NCBI GenBank assembly: GCA_028456385.1
Contig: JALNQF010000493.1
Location: forward strand, 1 to 26,499
Length of the DNA stretch: 26,499 nucleotides
Direction: 5' to 3'
Source: Ophiosphaerella korrae
Taxonomy: Eukaryota; Ascomycota; Dothideomycetes; Pleosporales; Phaeosphaeriaceae
Part shown: positions 1 to 9,050 of the stretch, in pieces
Position numbering within the stretch: position 1 is the stretch's first letter
Layout: every line of letters starts with the position of its first letter
The notes under the pieces: generated by a model
Database searches by the model: none
What the model was told of the DNA's origin: nothing
The model's input: only the letters and a program-made list of their open reading frames with translations
Translations under genes and position numbers: made by a program

Positions 1-174
1 ATAGTATTAGTAATTTAATCCTTTAACTATAGAACGCTAATACAAGATAGTTATAAAATATCTTCTATTATTTATAAGTTATTATAGATTATAACCTAAG
101 CTTTTACTATTAACTCTTAATCTACTAATACCCTATAGGTACTAGGAAGTCGACCCTAGTAATACTCTATTATA
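1..174 (+). repeat. 5' LTR of element A, truncated by the window edge
   Basis: This is the last 174 bases of an LTR. It matches 6601-6774 base for base in register, with only a handful of differences, nearly all C/T or G/A. The full LTR is 429 bp in the other copies, so about 255 bp lie left of the window. The LTR ends in ...CTATTATA, a RIP-altered form of the ...TTACA end seen in element C's 5' LTR. The element's internal sequence starts at once with CCTTACTAATT. No TGG-type tRNA primer-binding site is recognisable, but TGG is exactly what RIP would destroy. Confidence 0.88.
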
Positions 175-175
175 C

Positions 176-3100
176 CTTACTAATTTAGTTATTACAAGAA
201 GTAAAGCGTAAGTAGCGTATAGTCTAGCTAATATAATAGTAGAAAGTTTAACTAAAATAAGTAAAGCCCCTAAGAGTAGTTATAAGTCTAATAGTACCGT
301 ATAGGAAATAATTAAAGACTAAATTAACAATTTAATCTTAGATAAAAAAGATATAAAAATAGTAATTAATACTTTAGAAATATAGAACAAGGAATTACAA
401 GATTACGTAAAGTAGAATAAAGTATAGATTAAAGCTATTATTAAAGGTTAGAATTAGATAGAACTAATTATACAACGTCTAGTAATAAGTGCAATAAAGA
501 AACTACCTAAGATACTTGTCTTTAAGAAGTTTAATAGAATAAGAGAGAAACTAAGACCTTTTATTACTTTAGTATAACTCTAGATAGATGTACAAGTACT
601 ATACTTTAATATAGAAGAAAAGAAGGTAATATATATTAGGTTGCACCTTAAGGAAGACGCAATAAGATAGTATAAACCTTACTAGATAGATTACACGATA
701 TACTCTCTAATAACCTAGAAAGATAAAACTAGAGCTATTTTTAGAAGTTACAAGTACTTTACTAAACAAATAAGAGTAGTATTTAGAGATATAGACGTTA
801 CCTAATAAGCTAAAGAATAGCTAGAGAAGCTTATATAAAGTTAGAGCGTTCCTAAGTATATATTATAATTTAAATAACTATCCTAAAATATAGAGTAGAA
901 TAAGTTAGCCTTAATATTACAATTTAAGCAAGGACTAAACTTAAAGATCTAATACGATATAATATATATAGAAAAACTAAGGATACTAGAAGCCCTAAAG
1001 TAATAGGTAATATAAATTAATAATAATCTTTAAGAATAGAAGAAGAATAAATATAGAGGTTATACCTAGAACTATAATAAGGGAGACCTTATAATCTTTA
1101 ACGCTAACAAAGATAGAAAGAAAAAGAAGAATAAAGACTTTATATACTTTAATTATAGTAAACTAGGCTACTATATAAAAGACTACTAATTATAAAAGAA
1201 GAAAGATATAGTATATTATAAATATAAGAAACTAGGACACTTTATAAAAGACTATAAAAGTAAGGACCTAAAGAAAGAAACCTAGTTAAAGATAACTAAG
1301 AAAAAGAAGAAAGAAGTACTATAAGTATAAGCTAAACCTTAAGAGAAAGTAGCTAAAAGTAAAGAAATATAATATATAATACTCTATTAGACCTTTTGTT
1401 ATAAAGACAACTACTATATATATCTTTCTAGTAAATAGAGAGTAAGATACTTCTTATAATAGAGATAGAGAGTAGCTATAATAAAAAAAAGAATAAAAGC
1501 TTAGCTAGAAGAAATAGCCTAAGTAATAGACCTACTAGTAAAAGATCTAGAAGAGGAAGAGCCCTTAGTACTATTAATCTAGGCTAAAGGACTAGCACTA
1601 GATAAAGAGACTACTATAACTACTTCTAAAGGACTATAAGGAAGTAAGAGATAAGTTAATATAAGAGATATAGAGTATACCTAACTAATAATATATAGTT
1701 ATAATAGCTATATAATAAGTAATATAGAGGAACAAAATAAAGAATAGAAGTTTATTTAGAAATACTTACTAGTTATAAGTATAGAGGAAGCGTATAAAGA
1801 CTAGAAAGAATATAATCCTAAAGAAATAAAATTTATACTATTTTAAGAATAGATAAAGTAATATATAGTTATAATAAGAAGAATACCTATATAGAAAGAA
1901 TAGTAGTACTTTATAAGAAAAACGCAATAGATTTATAAAGCTTATATACTAAGAGTACTAGTAGTATACTATATCTTAATAATAGGTATACCTAGTAGAA
2001 GTAAATACTAGGAAGGAGATAATAAAATAATAGATCTAAAACACCTAGTATACTTTAAAGTATTATAGATATTATACTTAGATAAGAATTATATTATATA
2101 TAGAAACCCTAAAGTAAATAATAGTATATAGCTTATAAGGAGAAAAGGCTATAACTATATAAGAGTAATTCTAGTAAAAAATATCTAAGGATAAGAAGTA
2201 ATCGTAGAAGATAAATATATAGTAGTAAGACCTAGCCTAAAACTATCTAAGAAATGCGTCTAAAGACGACTATAGTATAAATATATAAACGATAAATATT
2301 TAAAATATAAAAAATACAAACTTAAAGTAAGCCTATAGCCCTAGAAAGATAGATAATTTATAAAGCTACCTAAATAAGAAAAACTAGAAGGTATAGAAAG
2401 CCTATACATTATAAAAACAAGTATATACTAAAGAAAGAAAGTATAATTAATAATTAATAGTAGAGCTATAAAAAACTTTATATTAAAGAAGTTTATAGAA
2501 ATATAAGGAATAAAGTATATAATAAAGAAATATCTTTAATAACTAAGTATAATTAAAAGAAAACTATTCTAGGAACTAATATAGTTTAAGATAGCACCTT
2601 TAATACTAAGGTTAGAAGGACTAGAAATTAAGAATATAGTTATAGATATAACAACAATTAATAATAAACAAGATATAATATTAGGTATACTATAGTTATA
2701 GATAACTAACCTATATATTAATTAGAGAATAGAGAAGATTAACTACTATAGAATAGACACGTTAAAGGCCTACAAGAATACTTATAAGAGAGAATTCTTA
2801 GAAGAATATAAGAAATAGGAAGAATAGCTTATAGAACCTAAAAATTACCTCCTAGAATATTAACTATAGGACTTAGCGATAGAAATAGAAGAAAGAAAAG
2901 ATATAGGGTAGAGCCTAGTCTACTAGAAAATAGAAAAAGAGTTAAAAATTAAATAAGTATTTATTTAAAACGTAATAAAAAAGAGATAGATAAGAGAATC
3001 TAAATCTTTAGTAGCTTATAAACTTATCTTTATAGATAAGAAAAGAATAAATAATAAAAGACCTTATATAAACTTTAGAAAAACTAACGTAGTTATAAAT

Positions 3101-5671
3101 AAGAACTAATACCCTTTACTAAGAATAGATATAATATAAGATAAACTATAGAAAGTAATAATCTTTATAAAGTTAGATATCTAGAACGCCTACTACTAAA
3201 TTAGAATTAAAGAAGGTAACAAATAGAAAATAGTATTTAGAACATAATAGAGATTATATAAATATTTAGTTATACTATTTAGCTTAATAAATATACTAGT
3301 AGTATTCTAAGAAAGGATTAATATAGTACTAAGAGAGTACTTAGATATATTTATATTTATATACTTAGATAATATCCTTATATTCTTAGAAATAGAGGAA
3401 GAATACGTACAATATATACATAAAGTACTAGAAAAACTAGTAGAAGCTAAAATATTTCTTAAGATAAGAAAATACAAGTTCTATATAAAAAAAATAGATT
3501 TCCTAGGGTTTATTATAGAACTAGGAAAGATTAAGATTAATCTAAAGAAGATTAAGTTAATTAATAAATAGCTAACACTAAGAAACCTAAAAGAGGTATA
3601 ATAATTTTATAGGCTAGCTAACTTTTATAAGAAGTTAATAGTAAGATAGTCTAAAGATATAGAACTAATAACAAGACTTATAAAAAAAGATACGCTATTT
3701 AAATAGATAAAAGAATGTAATAAAGTATTTAAGAAGATTAAGAGGAAGTTTATAGAAAACCTAGTTATTAGAATATATAACCTAGACCTACTAGTAATAG
3801 TAAAGATAGACGTATCTAACTTAGTCTATAGAATAGTACTAATATAAGAAGACCTAGAGACTAAAAAAGAATACTTAGTCGAGTACTTCTCTAAGAAAAT
3901 AAAGATAGTAGAACTTAACTACCTAATCTATAATAAAGAGATACTAGTAATCTATAAAGTATTTAAGTAATAGAGAGTATACCTATAAGGAGTAAAATAT
4001 TAGATAAAGGTCTATATAGACTATAAGAATCTTATAGGATTTATAATAAATAAAGAATTGTTATAATACTATACAAGATAGTAGGAATACTTATTAATAT
4101 TTAATATAGAAATTATATATATAAAAGAGAAAGATAATTAGTTTATAGACGCCCTTAGTAGAAGACTAGACTTATAAGAAGAAGTAAGCGCTACTAGTAT
4201 AGTTCTAGTTAAGAATAAAGAAAGATACTTAGTCCTAAATATATATAAAATAGCTACAACACTTAAAAAGAAGAGTAGTAAACTAGATAAATAGATTTAG
4301 AAAATAACAAAAGAAGTATCTAAAGAAATAAAGAAACTAGAAATCTAAAAAGGATTTATATAAGCTTATAAAAGAATATATATCTTAAAGAAGATCTAGA
4401 GAGAATTTATACAATAATTCTATAAATTACTAGTATATAGTTACTAAGGTATTAAGAAAATATTAGATAGACTACTACAAGACTACTATATTCTAAAAGC
4501 AAGATAATTAGTAATAGAGGTACTATAAGACTATATAAAATATTAAAGAAATAAATACAATAGATATATACTATATAGAATATTATAACTAGTAGAAGTA
4601 CTAGAATAACTATAGAGAGTTATTATAATAGACTTTATTACAAAGTTACTAAAGTCTAAAGACTTAATATTAGGAGTTAAGTATAATAGAATCTTAATAA
4701 TAGTAGATAAGCTTATATAGTATATATACTTTAGACTATATAAAGAGAAAAGTAAGATAGAAGTTACTATATACTAGGTTCTAGGAACTATAATTAGTTA
4801 ATATAGACTACTAGATAAGATTATTATAGATAGAGACGTACGATTTACATTAAAACTATAAGGAATAATAATAGTATAATTAGGAATTAAATATATAATA
4901 TCTATAGTATATTACCTATAAATAGATAGATAGTTAGAATAAATAAATTAGATAGTAGAATAATACCTAAGATACTACCTTAACTATAACTAGAATAATT
5001 AGGTATAGTTACTACCTATAGTACAGTTAGTATATAATAGCGTAAAGAACGTAGTAATAGGAGTATTACCTTTTTTTGCGAACTATAGATTTAAACCTAA
5101 TATATACTAGATACTAAGAAATTAGATATCTTAGTCTTTAAGAAGAGAAAGTTTTACTAATAGACTTAAAGATATATATAATTAACTAAGACAAGATATA
5201 GAATTTTTATATAATTATATAGTAAAATACTATAATAAGAAGTATAAAAAGGGACCCTAATTTAAAGAAAGAGAAAAAGTATAGTTAGTATAAAAGAATA
5301 TTAAAAGCAAGAGACTAAGCTTAAAATTAGACTACGTTAAAATAGGACTATATAAAATTAAGAAAGAAGTTACACTAGTTATATTTAAATTAAAGCTACT
5401 AAACAAGATAAAGATATACCTAATATTCTACGTAGCTCTACTAGAATAAGTACTACTAGAAGTAGAACTACTAGTATACGAAGTAGATACGTATAAAGAA
5501 TAAGAAGAATAGGAAGTTAAGAAAATCTTATAGTACTAGTTCTAAAATAGAAAAGACTACTACTTAGTAGAATAGATAAGTATAGACAAAAAAGGATAAC
5601 TATAGAAAGAAATATAGGAACTAAAAGATAATCTTAATTGCTTTAAGAAACTAGAGGAGTTCTAAAGTTAA
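176..5671 (+). pseudogene. gag-pol polyprotein pseudogene of element A
   Basis: Single Gag-Pol frame of about 1,830 codons. Its motifs, all in one phase, are: Retrotrans_gag-like region ~480-900; CCHC knuckles 1145-1186 and 1214-1255; protease box reading NSRA (family DSGA) 2456-2467; RT box YLDN (family YLDD) 3362-3373; RNase H Asp in a TDAS-like box at 3809; integrase zinc-site remnants at 4436-4444 (Y-S-Y, family H-x-H) and 4532/4541 (CxxC now YxxY); integrase D 4631, D 4829, E 4937; chromodomain ~5513-5640. The 35-residue spacing from the second D to E matches DD35E integrases. No frameshift separates any of these motifs, so loss is by TAG/TAA and missense changes. There is no internal gag/pol frame change, so the ancestor probably made one fused polyprotein. 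The start codon is not identifiable; the frame is readable from ~176. The natural stop is either 5663 or 5669. Confidence 0.9.
1145..1255 (+). other. Two Gag CCHC zinc knuckles with Cys-to-Tyr changes (element A)
   Basis: The spacing C-x2-C-x4-H-x4-C is kept twice. In knuckle 1 the four ligand codons (1145, 1154, 1169, 1184) all read TAC or TAT, so every zinc ligand is Tyr. In knuckle 2 the Cys positions 1214, 1223 and 1253 are TAT, and the His at 1238 (CAC) survives. TGY to TAY and CAY to TAY are the two strands of the same CpA to TpA change. The knuckles would bind viral RNA in packaging; as written they cannot bind zinc. Confidence 0.85.
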
Positions 5672-6204
5672 AACCCTCTAGAACGCCTAGTAGTAAACTA
5701 AGAGAACTAATATTACTAATAATAGATAGAGAGATAATAGAGACGTCTAGCGTAGGACCTACTACAGCAACACTAAACGCCTTATCTAAGTCTAGCTTAG
5801 CTTCTAGAGCTACTAACTACTTAGCTAATTTCTTATTATTTAAGGCCTTTATCTTACAAAGATAAGAAAGACAAGCTTAATTCTTTACTAGCTTACTCTA
5901 CGTAAGCTCTTAGATACGCTTACGCTTAGCTTTAGCTTCTATAATTTAAGATAGTAATTTCTCTTAAGTCTAGTTAATAGCTTTCCCTATTATTATTAAG
6001 CCTAGACGTAAGAATAAGTATAATAAACTTATACTTAGAAAGAAAAACACTAGATATATTATAAGAGCTATATATATTTGCATAAATATATACTTTATAA
6101 GCCCTACTATTATTTATAGAAATAATATAAAGAAGAGACTTAGGGTTTAACTTAGGAGAAGTATAATAAGAATAAGGAAATATTTTAACACTATTACGCA
6201 ACAC
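5643..6204 (-). pseudogene. Antisense coding-like region, element A
   Basis: This lies opposite to gag-pol, between the chromodomain and the 3' LTR. Frame a (6204 to 5974) has no stop for 76 codons; it begins GTG-TTG-CGT-AAT and could extend upstream towards ~6264. Frame b, one base out of register, is readable from an ATG at 6083-6081 down to about 5643. Its interruptions are TAA/TAG triplets that could be former CAA/CAG. Frame b has a hydrophobic stretch after the ATG, then a Lys/Leu/Glu-rich, helix-like part (for example KIKALNNKKLAK and ALEAKLDLDK) that looks like a coiled coil. The same layout recurs in C and D. The two frames may be joined by an intron or a frameshift, or only one may be real. 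I do not recognise the family. Function unknown. Confidence 0.5.
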
Positions 6205-6330
6205 GCAATTAGTAAGGAGATAGTAATAATATATAGATAAAATAGTTATAAGAGAGGATAAAGAACTCTATATTAATAAAGAAACTAGACTAATAACTCT
6301 AGCTCTAGGATAAGTAAACTAGGACCTACC

Positions 6331-6345
6331 TAAGAGAAGAGATAG
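6331..6345 (+). other. Polypurine tract of element A
   Basis: The purine run AAGAGAAGAGATAG-like sequence ends exactly where the 3' LTR begins (TATTATAGG). The same position is purine-rich in G, C and E, clearest in E (reverse complement of 26071-26086). It would prime plus-strand DNA synthesis. Confidence 0.7.
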
Positions 6346-6774
6346 TATTATAGGTGTAATAGAAGAAATTAAGATAGAACTAATTAGTCTTAATCTAAGC
6401 GCTAACAAAGTATAAGACAAGTAAAGTAACGACTTTAATTAGGAGACTATATATAACTAAGATACCTAGGCTAATCTATAATCTATAGACTCTTAGTATT
6501 AATAGATTATAGATTAGGACAATCTATAATCTACTAGTCTTAGTAACTATAGATTATAGATTACAACGAGTATATAGTTAGTAAGATATATATTATTAGG
6601 ATAGTATTAGTAATTTAATCCTTTAACTATAGAATACTAATACAAGATAGTTGTAAAATATCTTCTATTGTTTATAAGTTATTATAGATTATAACCTAAG
6701 CTTCTACTATTAACTCTTAATCTACTAATACCTTATAGGTACTAGGAAGTCGACCCTACTAATACTCTATTATA
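6346..6774 (+). repeat. LTR, 429 bp: 3' LTR of A and left LTR of G
   Basis: It begins TATTATAGG, from an ancestral TGTTATAGG as kept at the end of element C, and ends CTATTATA. Its 429 bp length is the same as both LTRs of C. Bases 6601-6774 repeat 1-174. The right end joins directly to the internal sequence of G without the normal CCTTACTAATT start, so this LTR is shared between A and the deletion derivative G. Confidence 0.88.
6473..6562 (+). repeat. Two consecutive inverted-repeat hairpins in the LTR
   Basis: AATCTATAATCTAT at 6473-6486 pairs with ATAGATTATAGATT at 6502-6515. Immediately afterwards AATCTATAATCT at 6521-6532 pairs with AGATTATAGATT at 6551-6562. The same four-arm arrangement is seen, with small changes, in the other LTRs (for example about 7335-7410, 8196-8295, 15665-15755, 22268-22361, 25853-25945). 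Possible roles are transcript structure or protein binding; none can be shown here. Confidence 0.75.
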
Positions 6775-7201
6775 CTTATACTTAGCTTTAGCTTCTATAA
6801 TTTAATATAGTAATTTCTCTTAAGTCTAGTTAATAGCTTTCCCTATTATTATTAAGCCTAGATATAAGAATAAGTATAATAAACTTATACTTAGAAAGAG
6901 AAATACTAGATATATTATAAGAGCTACGTATATTTATATAAATATACACTTTATAAGCCTTACTATTATTTATAGAAATAATATAAAGAAAGAACTTAGG
7001 GTTTAACTTAAGAGAAGTATAATAAAAGTAAAGAAATATTTTAATACTATTACGTAATACGTAATTAGTAAAGAGGTAGTAACAACGTATAGATAAAATA
7101 GGTATAAGAGAGGATAAAGAACTCTATATTAATAAAGAAACTAGACTAATAACTTTAGCTCTAGGGTAGAGAAACTAGGACTTACCTAGAGGGAGAGATA
7201 G
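6775..7201 (+). mobile_element. Element G internal remnant: LTR-flanked deletion derivative
   Basis: The sequence resumes directly after the LTR end at a point matching about 5919 of element A and runs through to the purine tract at ~7187-7201. All of gag and nearly all of pol are missing. What remains between two complete LTRs is the antisense region: frame a open from 7060 to 6830, plus the beginning of frame b. It could have arisen by internal deletion, or by recombination within a tandem pair. The join has a short TATA/CTTATA microhomology. Such a unit could move only with proteins supplied by other copies. Confidence 0.75.
6830..7060 (-). pseudogene. Antisense frame a, element G copy
   Basis: This is an open stretch of exactly the same 231 bp length as in element A, ending at the same TAA after ...NNNRESY. 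It begins at a GTA codon in place of A's GTG. The amino-acid pattern L-R-N-S-x-K-I-F then Y-Y-T-S is kept. Frame b is cut off soon after its EAKAK segment by the G deletion point at 6775. Unknown function. Confidence 0.42.
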
Positions 7202-7627
7202 TATTATAGGTATAATAGAAGGAATTAAGATAGAACTAATTAGTCCTAATCTAGACGCTAACGAAGTATAAGACAAGTAGAGTAATAACCTTAATTAGGA
7301 AACTATATATAATTAAGATACCTAGGTTAATCTATAATCTATATACTCTTAGTATTAATAGATTATAGATTAGGACAATCTACAATCTACTAATTTTAGT
7401 AACTATAGATTATAGATTACAATAAGTATATAGTTAGTAAGATATATATTATTAGAATAGTATTAGTAATTTAATCCTTTAACTATAGAACGCTAATACA
7501 AGATAGTTATAAAACATCTTCTATTATTTATAGTTATTATAGATTACCTCTAAGCTTTTACTATTAACTCTTAATCTACTAATAACCCTTAGGTACTAGG
7601 AAGTCGACCCTAGTAATCTCCTACATA
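7202..7627 (+). repeat. Right LTR of element G
   Basis: It starts TATTATAGG right after a GAGGGAGAGATAG purine tract and follows the LTR consensus, including both hairpins. It ends near CTCCTACATA at about 7627. The last ~12 bases differ from the A copy, so the precise end is uncertain by a few bases. The next recognisable sequence is the minus-strand gag of F from ~7631. Confidence 0.8.
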
Positions 7628-7984
7628 ATATTAAGTATAGGTATTTTTAGTAGTTTCTTTGTTATACTTATCTCTAGGCGTTGTATAATTAGTTCTATTT
7701 AGTTTTATCTTTTAATAATAGCTCTAATCTAGGCCTTATTCTATTTTATATATTCTTAGAGTTCTTTATTCTAGGTTTCTAAAGCATTAATTACTATTTT
7801 TATATCTTTTTTCTTAGAGATTAGGTTATTTATATAGTTTTTAATATTCTCCTATACTATATTATCTAACTTATAACTACTTATAGTTACTTTAGCTACT
7901 TTTTTAGTTAAACCTTCTACTATTATTTTAGCTAGACTATACGCTACTTATACTTTACTTCTTGTAATAACTAAATTAGTAAAG
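7628..7984 (-). pseudogene. gag N-terminal fragment (element F), minus strand
   Basis: The reverse complement matches element A from about 175 to 527, the first ~115 codons of gag including the start of the conserved segment that ends near P-K-I-L-V-F. It begins right beside the LTR at 7985 in normal 5'-LTR-to-gag order. It stops abruptly at ~7628, where the + strand LTR of G begins, so the A/G composite probably inserted into this gag. The rest of F would lie left of the window. Confidence 0.75.
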
Positions 7985-8417
7985 TGTAATAGGCCTCCTA
8001 TTATTAACTTATAGGTACCTATCTTAGAAGTAGTTAGTAGATTATAAGGTAATAGTAAAGGCTTATATTAGGATCTATAATAACTATAAACAATAGAAGA
8101 TATTTTGTAACTATTTTGTATTAGCGTTCTATAGTTAAAGGATTAAATTGCTAATACTATCCTAATAATACGTATTACTACTAACTATATACTTATTATA
8201 ATCTATTAATCTATAGTTACTAAGACTAATAGATTGTAGATTATTTTAATCTATAATCTACTAATACTAAGAGTCTATAGATTATAGATTACCCTAGGTA
8301 TCCTAATTATATATAGCCTCTTAGTCGAGTTTATATTTTTTAGGGTTGTATAATTCTAAGTTAATTATTATAGGGCTAATTAGTTCTATCTATAGCTCTC
8401 TTGTTACTATTGTAATA
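7985..8417 (-). repeat. LTR shared by F (as 5' LTR) and D (as 3' LTR)
   Basis: This is a full-length minus-strand LTR of about 433 bp with the double hairpin. On its left is the gag start of F; on its right is the 3' internal region of D. The LTR therefore sits between the 3' end of one copy and the 5' end of another in the same orientation, as in a tandem array formed by recombination. The outer ~30 bp on the D side differ from the other copies although the length is preserved. The other end (TGTAATAGGCCTCC in window orientation) resembles E's LTR more than C's. Confidence 0.8.
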
Positions 8418-9050
8418 CCCTAGGCCTAAAGTTATTAGTTTAGTTTCTTTATTTATTTCTAACTCTTTATTATTCTCTATATCTTTATATTCTAACTAAA
8501 ATAAACTCTCTCTTATTACTTATATTACTCGTAATAGAGTTAAAATATTTCCCTACGCCTATTATACTTAATTAAAGCTTACTTACCTTATATCTTTAAA
8601 GGATAGTAAATACTATAATAAGTATATTCTAGCTAATATTTAGTATAAGTATATACTATCTAGTATTTTTCTTATAGAGTATAAGTACTTAATTTCTATA
8701 TAGTCTCTTCTTACTAAATTATATAGGGCGAGCTATTAACTAAGCTTAAGAGATTCTATTATTATAGCTTATAGAGGCTAAAGCTAAGTATAAGCTAACT
8801 CTTTATAAGCTAGTAAATCTTTATTCTTATATTAAGCGTCTTTATAAGATAAAGGCTTATAATAACGCTAAATTATCTAAATAGTCTTGTACCTTAGAGG
8901 CTAAGATAGACCTTAAAGATATAGTTTAGGCTATTCTAGTTCCTATTACATTAGACGTTCCTAACGCCTCTCTATTTAGTATTAGTAGTACTAATTTTCT
9001 TAGTTTACTATAAAGTAGTCTAGAAGGTTTTAACTTTAGAAGTCCTCTAG
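8418..9050 (+). pseudogene. Antisense coding-like region, element D (divergent copy)
   Basis: D is inverted, so the antisense frame runs on the window's + strand. It is far more diverged than the A, C and E copies, yet still aligns at the protein level. Frame a keeps R-N-x-V-K-I-F-P-Y and a terminal ASY-TAA. Frame b keeps AIN..QE.LL..QxIEAKAK (Gln where TAA/TAG is read), then KIKA.NN.KL.K and LEAK.DL. Several differences between A and D in this segment are synonymous in frame b (TTA/CTA, GAA/GAG, TAA/TAG). Near the start a 36 bp difference from A is a multiple of three. The normal polypurine tract next to the LTR is missing here. Unknown function. Confidence 0.45.

Larger units (their letters stand above)
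1..6774 (+). mobile_element. Element A: Ty3/Gypsy chromovirus LTR retrotransposon, RIP-degraded
   Basis: Element A has a partial 5' LTR (1-174), a 6171 bp internal region (175-6345) and a complete 3' LTR (6346-6774). The internal region carries gag-pol on the + strand, an antisense coding-like region after pol, and a purine-rich tract touching the 3' LTR. Domain order (RT and RNase H before integrase, chromodomain at the C-terminus) places it in the chromovirus branch of Ty3/Gypsy. It is dead: dozens of in-frame TAG/TAA codons and several lost catalytic residues. Together with the G derivative it seems to have inserted into the minus-strand gag fragment F at about 7628. The matching target-site copy would lie left of the window. 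Confidence 0.9.

Noticed and set aside
175..200. tRNA primer-binding site after the 5' LTR
   Set aside because: No TGG-type motif is visible. An 8-base complementarity between CTTACTAA and TTAGTAAG inside the LTR might suggest self-priming, but it is too short in such AT-rich sequence.
3362..3373. A captured host gene or non-retroviral polymerase
   Set aside because: The YLD[D/N] box is followed by the FLG-like, RNase H TDAS-like and HHCC/DDE integrase motifs in Ty3/Gypsy order, so it is ordinary pol.
5974..6204. A stand-alone intact protein-coding gene of 76 codons
   Set aside because: It starts with GTG, is AT-driven in composition, and lies inside a RIPed element. It is kept only as part of a probable antisense pseudogene.
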